From positions 13,576,475 to 13,640,474 of the forward strand of contig OZ023197.1 in the NCBI GenBank assembly GCA_963995505.1: a stretch of DNA of 64,000 nt, written 5' to 3'. Each line of letters begins with the position of its first letter. Position 1 is the first letter of the stretch. Of this stretch, positions 1 through 11,923 are shown piece after piece. A program made the position numbers and the translations under genes. The DNA is from Hypericum androsaemum. Lineage: Eukaryota > Streptophyta > Magnoliopsida > Malpighiales > Hypericaceae. Below the pieces are notes generated by a model. The model worked only from the letters and a program-made list of their open reading frames with translations. It searched no databases and was not told the DNA's origin.

Positions 1-1093
1 TTATTTTTTTGTTTTGCTAAAGATAAGGTCAGTTTAGATAACCACGAAAATATTATCCGAAAAAATCTATTTTTACGAATAACATTATGGCAAGTGGAAC
101 TAAATAAATAGATAAGTAGAAAAAAACTGACTGAGCAATTTGGGCCGCGCGCGAACACGGAGCTTGTCAGGCTCCATCGCGCGGCCGCGCTTCTCTTTTC
201 TACCTAATTTTTTTAAAATAATAAAATACCACCCGCGCGTAAATCGCTCGCTGCTGCGGGTGGTCTTACCGTGACCAACCCAAACCGGTCAGGGGAAGAA
301 TACAAAAGAGAAAAAATGAAAAACAATAAAGGGGGTGATGGTTGTGACCAAGGGTGGTCAGCCAACCCTGACACGCGACCGGTTGTAGCTTATTATATTA
401 TTTTGTTTTGTTTTTTTCTTTCTCGATTTAATTTAGTAATACATGATACAATATTATTTGGTAAAAATATAAAAGACCGTAATTTTTATTCTTTATATAT
501 ATAGTCTAATATTTTTAAGTCGTATTTTTTAATTCTGAGACCCCAATAAATTCATATAAATATATATGTTGGTGAGAAAAAATTAATTATTTATTTAGTG
601 TCACGTGAGTAATAAAATATTTGATTGGGTTGAATTATAGGTGGACGACAAAATAAATTAATTAACTAGTTGGATACAGTCACCACTGTGAATAATCTAA
701 GAGTTTATTAATTAAATAATGTTCGTTGTTTGTATTGATTAACGAGCTTCTTTGTAAGGATAAGAATGGATAAGATCCCCACTTGCATCGTGCCTCGTTG
801 GCGTGGGTCCCACGGAGAGATGATGTGGCGGATAGGTCAATGTGACGTCCAGCTCTTGTCTCCGTATCAACCGTCTTCGCGGATTGAAAAACCAAACACC
901 GCTGAAAAAGAATAAATTAATAAAAAACATTTCTCAAAATACACTGCAAGTAAAAATAGTTTTATAAAGAAATTTTCAAATTTTTTATCCTACTCGATAC
1001 TAGACTAGTTGGAACAAACCAAAAAATATATATTTTTATGAATCGAAATTTATTGTATTTTTTTCTTTGAAAAATTAATTCATCAATTAATTT
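1..1093. other. Intergenic, AT-rich, no gene recognised
   Basis: No coding region is supported. The open frames here are short and have no recognisable protein similarity. One GC-rich patch near 140-190 holds an inverted repeat (GCCGCGCG / CGCGCGGC arms, with an inner GGAGC / GCTCC pair) that could form a hairpin. Confidence 0.5.
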
Positions 1094-2183
1094 ATGAGTT
1101 GTCGTAACGATAAATACTCACTTAGAGACGGGGTATTCTCCGTCCGCTCGGGTTACTTTATTGATTTTCAGAGATGGTGGGAGAATTCAGAACTGGTCGC
1201 AATCCCAAACCACCCTAAGGAGACGTGGAAGAGTGTCTGGAATCTCATATGCCCTCCAAGGATCCGATCATTTCTTTGGCGGCTCCTAGAAGGTAACTTA
1301 CCGCTTCGCACCAATCTGGCCAGACGTGGAGTTACGGTGGATGTGGGCTGTCCGATATGCCACGGGAGTGTGGAATCGGCGGTCCACCTAATTTTCGAGT
1401 GCCCGGCTGTTTCGCGATTGTGGGCTTTGGGCGGAATTGATTCGAGTGTGTTTCAGGGGCTCTCTCTAGTCCAGACATGTTCGAGACTGTTTGACATAAC
1501 TGAGAGGATGAACGTGTTGGTTATGGGGTTTGTGGAAAGTGCGAAAGGAAGTCGTGTTCCGAGATGCATCGTTAGACAGTGCAACAGGAGTTCTAGAGTC
1601 TGTATATCGTCTATGGTTGGACTACGTTGCTGTCAATGTTTCAGTTCACTCGCCAAGAATTAGACCGGCAGAGTTGTGGCGACCACCGGAAGAGAGCTGG
1701 TTCAAGGTTAATACAGACGCTGGGATTGCATCATCAGGAGAGGCTCAGGTTGATGCAGTTGTTCGGGATGCCAGGGGACATTTTGTAACAGGCTTCGTTC
1801 GGAGATTCGATGGCCCTATTCATCCTACCCTGCTCGAAGTACGAGGGATGCTAGTTGGGATTGAGCTCGGTCAAGCACTTAGCCTCAGGTACATTTTATT
1901 TGAGTCTGATTGTTTACCTTTGATAAAGGCTTTGAACAAACATGTGGCCGATAGAAGTGATTTGGCACTACTAGTAGAGGACTGCAAAGAGGGAGCCCGT
2001 GCTTTCTTAGACTTTCGCTTCTCATTCGCGAGGCGGGAGGCAAATAAGGCGGCACATTTTCTCGCCAAATACCAGCTGGATGAAGGGAGGAGTTTCCAAT
2101 TTTTCTCTTTTCCCCTATTGGATATCCGAGAAATCGTGGAGGAGGATCAATGGAGGAGCTGTCGAACTTCGCCTGGGTGCTGA
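1094..2183 (+). pseudogene. LINE (non-LTR retrotransposon) fragment: zinc-binding RT domain plus RNase H
   Basis: This is the 3' end of a plant LINE-type polyprotein. The first part (about 1094-1520) matches the zf-RVT domain that follows reverse transcriptase in plant LINEs: a W-P-R-x-x-x-F-L-W-R-like stretch, then a C-P-I-C-H ... H-L-I-F-E-C zinc-ligand pattern. The second part (about 1670-2100) is an RNase H-like RVT_3 domain, with W-F-K-V-N-T-D-A near its start, L-F-E-S-D-C in the middle and A-N-K-A-A-H-F-L-A near its end. The two parts lie in different frames, with the switch near 1520-1540, so the copy is frameshifted. The reverse transcriptase core and endonuclease are absent upstream. 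A dead 5'-truncated copy is the simplest reading. A TTGGG-type run follows at about 2187-2207. Confidence 0.85.
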
Positions 2184-3013
2184 GGGTTGGGTTGGGTTGG
2201 GTTGGGTAGTAGTAGGTTCGGGGAGGAGGGTATACTATTGTACTGATGGGGAATGGTTGTATCAGGGACAACACATAATACTTGGGTTTAGCAGTGATAT
2301 CGCTAGAGCGGGTTCTTACCGTGATGCGCTCTTTTCCTATCTCCTATTTTTTCCCGATAGGGGCGGGTCTTCTGGAGTAGGTTTTTTTCGAGGCCGGCTG
2401 CTGCAACTCTGTACTATTGTGCGGGGAGAGTATTATGTGTTGAAGGGTAGTTTTTTCAGCTGGGTAGTATTCTCGTGCTGTTGTGCAGTAGATCCTAGGA
2501 TGAGTAGTTTGGTTAGTTTTGCTCGTAGGGCTAGGCGGAAGATGGTGAGATTAGGTGAGTAGTGCTCTTTTCATGTTATTTTACGTTTGGAGTTTAGGCT
2601 TTGGTTAGAAAGTTGTTCTATCATATTTGCTCTGTTGGATGTAACTGCTTTTGATTATCTGATTAATGAAATGGAATCATTTATCCCTAAAAAAAACTCA
2701 CTTCGTCATGATTATTTGATGGATGCGGCAATTTCTAATTTTATTTTTAATAAAGAGGTCATTGACTGTTGTATTCTCCACACACAAAACTTACTACGAG
2801 CAGACTTAAATGTTAGAGTTACTTAAACAATACCAAAAAATAAAAAATTGGGGAGATTTTTCCAACTTCTTTTTTCCCAATGTCCTCATATTCTGACCAT
2901 GAAAATAGTCAACTGCATGATCAAGCTCATTAATAATTCATCTACCTGAGCTGACCCTTTAACAATATATGTAGTCCATAATAATAAATTGAAAATTAAT
3001 ATTATTATTGGAT

Positions 3014-3053
<40 letters not shown>

Positions 3054-3397
3054 ACTACATATAATAATAATCTTGTTTCAAAATAAAGATTATGGCTGCT
3101 CTAGAGGGCCGATCATTGCTAATTTACTCAAGGATAATAAATTTAATGAATTTGAGTAAAACGATTAGTTCGAGTCAACAATGATATTAATGTTTAATTC
3201 AAATGACAAAAAGGCATACTTCTAATACTGTACTCAGAATTGTGGCTCAAACTATGAAATCAAAGAGTTGGTTTAACAGATATGAGACCAAAAAGTTAGA
3301 AACATGGTTGGGGGAGAAAAAATGGAAACATTGCCAACGTAATTTGAGGAATTATTCAACGAAATCCATTCAGCCGCAAATAGAGGCCCGCATTCCA
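2184..3397. other. Non-coding interval with a TA microsatellite
   Basis: No gene is recognised. Frames at 2080-2562, 2587-2826 and 3203-3412 have no recognisable domain. The main structure is the (TA)n tract and the inverted arms around it, listed separately. Confidence 0.5.
2965..3066. repeat. Inverted repeat flanking a (TA)n microsatellite
   Basis: ATATGTAGTCCATA at about 2967-2980 recurs as its reverse complement (TATGGACTACATAT) at about 3049-3062, both next to AATAATAA runs. Between them is a pure (TA)n tract of about 35 bp at 3016-3051. The whole forms a perfect-armed hairpin, possibly a small MITE whose centre has expanded. Confidence 0.6.
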
Positions 3398-4877
3398 TGG
3401 GGACAAGGGTAGTTCCCAAATTTGGGGACTAAAAGAGAGATTGTGGTAATTTAGGTATTAATAAAATAGTTAAGGGTAAAATTAAAAAATTAATAAAAAT
3501 AAAAAGGAAGATAGAAATTAGCTGGCACACTTTTTTATGGAAAAACTAAAAAGGTAAAAAAAATTTAAACAAATCTCACGTGAAAAGAGGAAGGGATTCT
3601 CTCTCTCTTTTTAAATTATTGTGAACTTCAAAAATCCTACCAACTACGAGATTTTTTTTAATAAACTCAAAGAACCAAAGAATAAAAATTTAATAGAAAA
3701 TCAATATCACTAAATTCGAAAACCAATATTACTACGTTCAGAAACCAATATCACTGCTTTCGAAAACCAATATCACTACATTCGCAAACTAATATCACTA
3801 CCTTCAGAAACCAATATCACTACGCTCGAAACCAATATTACTACGTTCGGAAAACCAATATCACTACGTTCGGAGACCAATATCACGATGTTTGGAAACC
3901 AATATTACCACATTCAAAAATCAATATCAACACATTCGAAAACCAATATCTCACCACGTTTGAAAACCAATATCACTATGTTCGAAAACCAATATCATTA
4001 TAGACTAGAACCAATAGCATTACTTACTCAAACTAATATCATTACAGACTCAAACCAATATCAGTACATACTCAAACCAATATCATTACAGACTAAAACT
4101 AATATCATTAAAGACTAAAACCAATATCAATACATACTCAAACTAATATCAGTACAGACTAAAATCAACATCAATACAGAGTTAAACCAATATCAATACA
4201 TACTCGAACCAATATTATTACAGACTAAAACCAATATCATTACATACTCAAACCAAACAAAAGAGGTCACAAAAACTAATATCAATACTGTAGAAAACTA
4301 ATATCACTACTGTAGAAAACCATTATCACTACTGTAGAAAACCAATATCACTACTGTATTCTCCTTCCGTCGTTTCTTCTTCTTCTTCACAGATAGCAAG
4401 CGGCGGCGGTACTCCAGGCGACAGACGAGCACGTCTCCTCTAGGCACGGCGTGGGTTCGTGGGCTCTCTCCCCGGGCTCTCTCTCTCCGCGAGCTCTCTC
4501 TCTCTCCTTGACGGCTCCTCCTTCTTCCACCGAGCTCTCTCTCTCCTCGACGGCGGGATGACGCCGGGCAGCAGCGGACGGGACTCGGCCAGCAGACCCG
4601 TCGCCAACACCATGGGACCCATTTCCTGGATTCCTGTGCCGGAGGTGGGTGGTTCTTTGGTTGGGGTGGGGGGAGAGAGAGGGAGAGATTTTTTAATTAG
4701 TGAAAGAGAGGGTGGGAGAGGAAGAGAGATGGTTGGTTTAACCTAATTTTTTGTTTAAAAAGTCAAAAATGTCCCTGATTGGTTATTGACCATTGGATGT
4801 AAATTTTTTTTTTTAAAATCGAATCTGAGGGCTCTAAATCTAGTCCCCACCTATGGACAACTTTCTATTAGTCCCCA
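3398..4877. mobile_element. Putative TIR element carrying the CCAATATCA minisatellite
   Basis: The left edge (3398-3435) contains TGGGGAC and then TTTGGGGACTAAAAGAGAG. The right edge, read in reverse complement, gives TGGGGACTAATAG and then GTGGGGACTAGATTTAGAG, so the two ends form imperfect inverted repeats about 45 bp long. The interior holds a tandem repeat and then a GC-rich, CT-rich segment (about 4380-4660). No clean TSD could be read. A similar right end occurs near 55990-56045 downstream of another CCAATATCA tract, which suggests a family. Confidence 0.4.
3700..4360 (+). repeat. CCAATATCA minisatellite, about 21-bp unit
   Basis: About 30 degenerate tandem units with a near-constant core AACCAATATCACTAC. 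The 5-9 bp spacer varies (GTTCGG, ATTCGAA, AGACTCA, TACTCA, TGTAGAA). Early units use the GTTCG-type spacer, middle units AGACTAA or TACTCA, and the last units TGTAGAAA, so blocks were amplified in succession. The same core appears inverted at 53.45-54.0 kb and in direct orientation at 54.33-54.74 kb. Confidence 0.85.
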
Positions 4878-5334
4878 CTCAATCCGTCCTCCATTGGTTG
4901 AGGTAGAGATTAGTTTTAGGTTGAGCTAGAGGTTGGTTTGGTTTGCTCTTGCCTATTGGTGAGAGTTTGTCCTTTCTGACTTTTCAGTTTGTGGGGTTGT
5001 TCGAGACTAGATCTAAATTTTCTATCTTGCTGCTCGCTTGGTTAGCGGATGACGAGGCCTGAGTTTTCGGTCTCCCGCACTGTAACTCATTTTCTTTTAT
5101 ATCAATAATAAAGTTTTTTTAGCCAATTAAAAAACAATTGCCTGTACCAAACAACGCAAAATAGAGTGCACGTAAAATATAAATTTGTAATATTAGAGAT
5201 TACGTAGGGTCATTCGAAAAATGTGAGATTATATAATAGTAGTGATACACTATGTTGTAAGTAGTCATATCATGTAGCGAGTAGTAGTATACCACGAAAC
5301 GAGTAGTGGTATGAAATGGTGCCATGTTTTTGTG
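4878..5334. other. Intergenic, nothing recognised
   Basis: Low-complexity AT-rich sequence with short internal repeats (GAGTAGTAGTAT / GAGTAGTGGTAT at about 5279-5312). No open frame or RNA gene is supported. Confidence 0.4.
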
Positions 5335-5342
5335 CGTATGCT

Positions 5343-5818
5343 TAGACCTGACCACGGTTCGAATTTGGACGAATTCGAATCGAATTTATTCGAATTCGAA
5401 TTCATCAAAACATTAAACCGTATTTAATTCTTCACAAGACGAATCAAATACGAATTATGAATTTTTTAATTCGAATCAAATTATAATCGAATTATAATCG
5501 AATTATAATCGAATTATAACCGAATTTTCCCCTCTCAAATCCCCCCATTTTATTTGAATTTTTGTTAACATATATTATTATTATATGTACATAAATTTGA
5601 ATCGAATTTAACACGAATTTAACTCGAATCAAATTTTTGAATCGAATTCGAATTAAATTCGCTGGTTTTGCGAATTATAAATATCTTGAACCGTATTCAA
5701 TTCGTTTTATGACGAATTCGAATCAAATTTTTTACGAATCGAATTATTGACGAATCGAATCAAATTTTTAAGTAATCGAATCGAATCACGAATCAGATTC
5801 AATTCGTGGCCAGGTCTA
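5343..5818. mobile_element. hAT-type MITE with 8-bp TSD
   Basis: The left end reads TAGACCTGACCACG and the right end CGTGGCCAGGTCTA, an inverted pair with one mismatch. It is flanked by a perfect 8-bp direct repeat CGTATGCT (5335-5342 and 5819-5826), the duplication length of hAT transposons. The 476-bp interior is a run of GAATTCGAAT-like palindromes with no coding capacity. TIR, TSD length and size together fit a non-autonomous hAT MITE. Confidence 0.88.
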
Positions 5819-5952
5819 CGTATGCTGCTATCAACTCTATTAGAGGCTGCATCAATTCACTCTCCCCAAACAACGTATGAATCACGGGTCTCTCGTAAAA
5901 ATCATTGACTGTCATATTTGAATCTACACATCAAACTTTTCACACAAAAAAA

Positions 5953-6837
5953 GGAATAATTTATTCTCACCCCTGTCTTTCGACAAACGATTAAAAATTT
6001 CCTATAGTTTGGTAAAATTATACCATGGGGCCCCTCGCTGATGTCATCGATCATTTTTTTTTTTAATCATAAAAATGACATTTCTACCCTAAAAAAAAAA
6101 TTCATCGTAAACCTCCAATGGAAATGGCATTCCCCTCTTCTACTTCATTTCTTCCTCCGGCGGTCAATCTCCCACCCAATGCCACCGGCCACTCTCCCAC
6201 GTCGGTTCACATTGATTCCCGTCAGTTTCAGTCGATTCACGACCTCTCGCCCCGACCAGGTCATCGACCTCTCCCTCGGAACGACTACGACGACGACAAC
6301 ATTGGAACTACGGCGACAATACCCTTCCCAATCGCTCTTCAACCCAAACCGTCGCCGACCCAGGCGAACCCCGAGTTTGGGTTTGTGATTTTGAGTTACG
6401 GCATCGATTCTTACGGCGCCGTCCTGTTTCCTGTGCAGGAGGGAAAGAGCTGCCGGGAGATGGCGGGAAGTTCGGGTGGGGCGGGGCGGGAGGGTGAGGT
6501 GCCTCGGCGGGGATAACGGCAGAGATTCTAGCGTCTCCACGGCGGAGCCTCCAAAGGCAGCAGAGGAGGAGCGAGGCGGGAGCAAGCTCGGGTCCGAGAT
6601 AAATCGAACCAGTTACATAAATCGAAAATAGCTTTTTTTGTGTGCGAAGAAGATAGCTTTTTTATTTTTTTAAGGATGTTTTTGTCATTTCTATGACAAA
6701 AAAATATCTGCTGTCAATCAGTGAGGGGTTTGAGAGTATAATAAAACTAAATCTTATGAAGTTTTTAATCAATTTTCGTAAGACAGGGGGCTAAACACCG
6801 AATATACCAAACATCAGAACTTAACAGTAATTATCCC
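5953..6837. mobile_element. Long-TIR Mutator-like element, copy A
   Basis: The left end (from GGAATAATTTATTCTCACCC, 5953) and the reverse complement of the right end (from GGGATAATTACTG, 6837) share CCCTGTCTT, GATTAAAAA and TTTGGTTTTATTATACTCTC-like stretches, then a CATAGAAATGACA / TAAAAATGACA block. These TIRs are about 150-200 bp and belong to the family of copies B-F. The interior (6118-6590) is GC-rich with overlapping open frames and is unlike its AT-rich surroundings, which could mean a captured gene fragment; I do not recognise it. The flanks are poly-A, so the TSD cannot be read. Confidence 0.6.
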
Positions 6838-8145
6838 AAAAAAACTACACAACAAACATACACTTTTAAGATAATGAATAATTAAATTTTAAATAATTAT
6901 AAATAATTTTACAACACTCGTAACCAACAATGCGATAATTCATAGGCTAATTAATTTTAGATAATAAACCGGAGATGACAGTAAAAAGGAGTTGTTGTGG
7001 CGGAAGATTAGGATAAGAGTTAATTAAAATAAAGGATAAGAGTTAATTAAAATAATTGAGCGGGTTAACCAACCATGAGGCAGGGATCTCGAGGGGCGTT
7101 AGTATTCGTGATGATATTGTTCCAAGGGATTATAAGTTATTAACTCATACTATTAATTCAAATGGGTACATACCACGTGTCAGCTCACGAGGAGACAGCT
7201 GAATTCCTGATATTTAATTTTAGAACGAAGTGGTAAGAAATTTTAATCTTTACAAAAGTATACCAGGTTTTATTAAATATTTTAATCTCACAATAGAGAA
7301 CTCTACACTAAATACGTCGTAACTTGTAAATACAACTATTGATAAACTCTAATTATAAAAAATAAGGTTACATACATTTAATTAAATTGCATGAGATTGA
7401 CTTTGACTTAACAGAAGTAATTAAAAGTCCAAAATATACGATCTATATAATTCTGAGTACTTCAGATATTATTTTTAATCCAGTACAATGCTGAGATAGA
7501 AAAGAGGAAGACACGAAATAATCTTCAAATTAACCAAAAATAAAATCTTAAAACAAAAAGAATGATACAAACAGTTAATTTGAATCGTGAAATAATTCTA
7601 TCAAACAAATATATAATAAAACTGCAGAAAAAGAATTGTTAATTTATTTTTCTTCTTTGTTTCGTAGGCGGGTCCCACATGATAAGAACCAGATAAGCAC
7701 AACAAAAACCAGACTTGCTCGTGCTGTTCTTGTCCGTGTCAGTGCCTCCTTATCCACACCATCCGTCCGATCAAACCACCTCCAACCAAGATCCAACGGC
7801 CCAGATCCCTCCTCTCTCAAAACAGGGGGGAAATATCCAAAAGGAAAGAGAAGGATAATACTTTGACCCAATAAATAAATTCCCTCCCCAAGGCAAAGTT
7901 GCGATTTTTATGCCATTTTTAAACGCTCCTCCCCTCTCTCTCAGAACTCCAAGAAGGTTTATTTATGAGCCAGCTCTCTGTGTGTGCCTTTGAACTTTGG
8001 TCCCATCTAAGTTTAAAAGATTTTTAATTTTTCTTTTTTGCTTACCCTTTTGGATAATTTGTTCCTAGAGAGAGAAAGTCCAAGACTTTCTGGTTCTATC
8101 CCACCACAGATCAAAAGGGCAGATTAGAGTTTCCTTGGGGAAGTG
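6838..8145. other. Upstream region of the TPS gene
   Basis: AT-rich intergenic DNA. A CACGTG G-box in the ABRE-like context CCACGTGTC lies at 7174-7179, about 1.35 kb before the TPS start codon. A CT-rich leader-like stretch begins around 7925. No gene is recognised here. Confidence 0.45.
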
Positions 8146-8508
8146 GTAAAAATCTCTTCTTTCCTTTTGGCCCTAAAGATTGATGCTTTGGATGATTTCT
8201 TAGTTCCTTGAATTAAATTGGCTTTTTTTTTGGGGTTTCCTCCAATATGGTTAAATAAAATAGTTTCTCTGTGGGTTGCTGCTCTTATAATCTTGAATCT
8301 AATTCCATTTCACTTTTTCTTTGCTCCGTCTCTTTCTCTCTCCTTTTCCATCTATTTGGACAAGGATAGACTTCTTGGGGTTTCTCTCTCCTTTGTGATT
8401 GATCCTGGTTGGAGAAGGGTTTTGAATTTTTTGTTTTCCCTTCAGTTTTGGAGAATTGGAGTTGCTTAACAGTGTCAAACCCGAGTTGGGCTGCTGCTGG
8501 TTTGGTAG
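8146..8508 (+). other. Possible 5'-UTR intron of the TPS gene
   Basis: A donor-like AGTG|GTAAAA at 8146 and an acceptor-like TTTGGTAG ending at 8508 bracket a T-rich stretch 12 bp before the TPS start codon. Splicing it out would also remove an 83-codon upstream open frame (8218-8469). This is inferred from splice-site patterns only. Confidence 0.35.
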
Positions 8509-8520
8509 GAGTGAGGTAAT

Positions 8521-11491
8521 ATGGTGTCGAAATCGTATTCGAACCTGTTGGAGCTTGCCTCCGGTGATGCTCCTTCGTTCGGGCGTATGAGCAGGAGGAT
8601 ACCGCGGATCATGACTGTTGCGGGCCTTATATCGGACCTTGATGATGATCCGGCCGATAGTGTGTGCTCTGACCCGTCCTCGTCGGCCCAGAGAGACCGG
8701 ATTATCATTGTGGCCAATCAGTTACCCATAAGGGCTCAGCGGAGGACTGATGGCAGCAAGTCCTGGATGTTCACTTGGGATGACAATTCGCTTCTGCTTC
8801 AACTGAAGGACGGACTTGGTGATGACGAGATTGAGGTCATTTACGTTGGTTGCTTGAAAGAAGAAGTTCACCCTAGCGAACAAGACGAGGTCTCTCAGAT
8901 ACTGTTGGAGACGTTCAAGTGCGTGCCAACTTTTCTGCCGCAAGATCTTTTCAACCGGTATTACCATGGATTCTGTAAGCAACAACTCTGGCCTTTGTTT
9001 CATTATATGCTGCCATTGTCACCAGATCTTGGTGGTAGGTTCAACCGGTCTTTGTGGCAAGCCTATGTCTCTGTTAATAAAATTTTTGCTGATAGAATTA
9101 TGGAGGTGATTAACCCAGAAGACGATTTTGTCTGGATACACGATTATCACCTGATGGTGCTTCCGACATTCTTAAGAAAGAGGTTTAACAGGGTGAAACT
9201 TGGGTTTTTCCTCCACAGTCCATTCCCTTCGTCGGAGATTTATAAGACATTGCCCATCAGGGAAGAGCTGTTGCGTGCGTTGTTGAATGCCGATCTAATT
9301 GGTTTCCACACTTTCGATTATGCAAGGCATTTCCTGTCTTGCTGTAGCCGAATGCTTGGTCTGACCTATGAGTCAAAGAGAGGATACATCGGTGTTGAGT
9401 ACTGTGGCAGGACTGTAAGCATTAAAATTCTGCCTGTTGGTATACACATGGGCCAGCTTCAGTCAGTATTGAGCCTCCCGGAGACTGAAGCGAAGGTCGA
9501 GGAGCTCATGAATCAGTTCATTAACCAGGATAAAATCATGTTGCTTGGGGTTGATGACATGGATATTTTTAAGGGAATCAGTCTGAAGCTACTGGCGATG
9601 GAACAATTACTTATGCAGCATCCGGAGTGGCAGGGAAAGGTGGTTTTAGTGCAGATAGCAAATCCTGCTCGGAGTAAAGGAAAAGATGTAAAGGATGTCC
9701 AGGCAGAGACGTATTCAACTGTGAAGAGGATCAACAGAGCATTTGGAAAACCTGGATATGATCCCATTGTGCTGATTGATGCACCGCTGAAGTTTTACGA
9801 AAAGGTGGCATATTATGCTGTTGCCGAGTGCTGTCTTGTCACCGCTGTGCGAGACGGAATGAATCTCATCCCGTACGAGTATATCATCAGTCGTCAAGGT
9901 AATGAACGATTGGACAAGGCGTTGCAATTAGAGCATTCTACTCCCAAGAAGAGCATGCTGGTGATTTCTGAGTTTATTGGATGTTCCCCATCTTTGAGTG
10001 GTGCAATTCGTGTGAATCCGTGGAACATTGATGCAGTGGCAGATGCCATGGATTTTGCGCTAGAGATGGCCGAAGCAGAGAAACAGCTCAGACACGAGAA
10101 GCATTATAGATATGTCAGCACACATGATGTTGGTTATTGGGCAAGAAGTTTCCTTCAGGATTTGGGGAGGACTTGTCGTGATCATTCGAGGAGGAGGTTT
10201 TGGGGTATAGGGTTTGGGTTAAGCTTCAGAGTTGTGGCTCTTGATCCAAACTTTAGGAAGCTGTCAATGGAGCATATTGTGTCAGCTTACAAGGGGACCA
10301 CTATGCGAGCAATTCTCTTGGACTATGACGGTACTTTAATGCCCCAGGGAACGATCGACAAGAGCCCATCTCAGAAAACCATAGACATCTTAAATAGCTT
10401 GTGCAAGGACAAGAACAATATGGTGTTCCTTGTCAGTGCTAGAAGTCGGGGGACTCTTGCCGATTGGTTGTCCCAGTGTGACAAATTGGGGTTAGCAGCA
10501 GAACATGGCTATTTTCTCAGGTAAATGTCTTCTTTTTGTGCCCTTCAAGTATGGTTTCGTGGCATGGTCTAACTCAAAAGTTGATTGTCCGTAGGATATC
10601 GCGAGATGCTGAATGGGAGACGTGTGTGCCGGAAGCAGACACTTCCTGGAAACAGATTGCAGAACCGGTGATGCACCTTTACACGGAGACGACTGATGGA
10701 TCCACCATTGAGGACAAGGAAACTGCTCTTGTGTGGAGTTACGAGGATGCGGACCCCGACTTTGGTTCATGCCAAGCGAAAGAACTTCTTGATCATCTCG
10801 AAAGTGTCCTGTCTAATGAACCAGTCACTGTTAAGAGCGGGCAGAGTCTGGTGGAGGTTAAACCTCAGGTAAGTGTTTCTTTCACCTGATATCAAATCTC
10901 TTTGTAGAATTGGTTGATGGGGTAGATATTAGCCGAAAGGGAAGGGGCGGGTTTGTAACAAGTTGATGTTAGTAAGGCAGAAGAACCAAAGGCATTTTGT
11001 AATGCACATCACTGGTATGCACAGTTATGATATGTTTTTGGAAGTGCAGAAACTCGAGTACGTCCCTGTCGGGATTAAGCTAACCTCGGGAAATTATTCT
11101 GCTTCTCTTACATGAATTCGTTATTGAACATGCTGAGCGATAATAATGCAACTTAAGGAATTAAAGCTGTTTCCCAGCTCCTGACAAGGTTTAATATCTG
11201 CAGGGTGTAAACAAGGGACTTGTAGCCAAACGTCTACTTTCAACCATGCAACAGAAACAGATGTCGCCAGATTTCGTACTATGCATCGGGGATGACCGGT
11301 CCGACGAAGACATGTTTGAAGCAATCATCAGCTCCATGGCCGGGCCATCAATTGCTCCAAGCGCGGAAGTGTTTGCTTGCACAGTCGGCAACAAACCCAG
11401 TAAAGCCAAGTATTACTTGGACGACACTGCGGAAATCGTTCGGTTGATGCAAGGTCTGGCTTCTGTCTCGGAGCAGATAGTTGGGGCGTAA
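8521..11491 (+). CDS. TPS6: Class II trehalose-phosphate synthase/phosphatase-like protein, TPS6 type
   Basis: Three coding exons, 8521-10520, 10595-10868 and 11204-11491, join in frame through GT-AG introns to give 853 residues, the normal class II length. The N-terminus is the class II leader (M-V-S-K-S-Y-S-N-L-L, with R-I-P-R-I-M-T-V-A-G). A glycosyltransferase family 20 domain spans about residues 59-545, followed by a HAD-type trehalose-phosphatase domain from about 595. HAD motif I, LDYDGTL, is at 600-606 and the acidic GDDRSDED motif at 787-794; both are intact. Class II proteins have two domains but generally show little or no synthase activity and act in sugar (trehalose-6-phosphate/SnRK1) signalling. 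The whole sequence resembles Arabidopsis TPS6 more than TPS5 or TPS7 as I recall them, so the symbol marks the closest clade. No disabling change is seen. Confidence 0.96.
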
Positions 11492-11923
11492 CCGGTTAAC
11501 TCCTGCGAAGCACAAATACGACGGGGCTGAATCCGTGCGGTTCTCGTCATCTCCGCTGCACTTCTCGTCGCTGTAAATTGCCACCGTAGGTCGTAAGTAA
11601 GAGAAGCCATGGCACATGAGCTTGTTTTGAGGTTTGTTGGGGTGCACCGAATTTGTATATAGACGATTCTGCAATGAATTCAGGTTTCTCCTTGGCTTGA
11701 TGCTGCTTCTCTTCACATGGCACAATTACATAATACTACCTGGACAAAATTGCTTTTGTTTACTTATTGACATTCCATGGAATTTTTAGGAGAATTTTTT
11801 TATCGGTTGATCTGTTCGCATGTTGATTAGTCTTCTAGTGGTGTAGCTACAGTCGGGTGCATTTGCTTACATTCAAATTTTATTTTCATTTTGCCCCATT
11901 AAATATGAACTAGATTTTTTAAA
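11492..11923. other. TPS 3' UTR and downstream DNA
   Basis: The first 200-250 bp after the TPS stop are probably 3' UTR. There is no clear canonical poly-A signal. No other gene is seen before the transposon at 11924. Confidence 0.4.

Noticed and set aside
3888..4118. Open frame rich in Asn-Gln-Tyr-His repeats
   Set aside because: Reads through the CCAATATCA minisatellite. The same applies to the frames at 53377-53849.
3700..4360. CRISPR-like array (repeats with variable spacers)
   Set aside because: Units are only about 21 bp with degenerate repeats and 5-9 bp spacers in a plant genome; it is a minisatellite.
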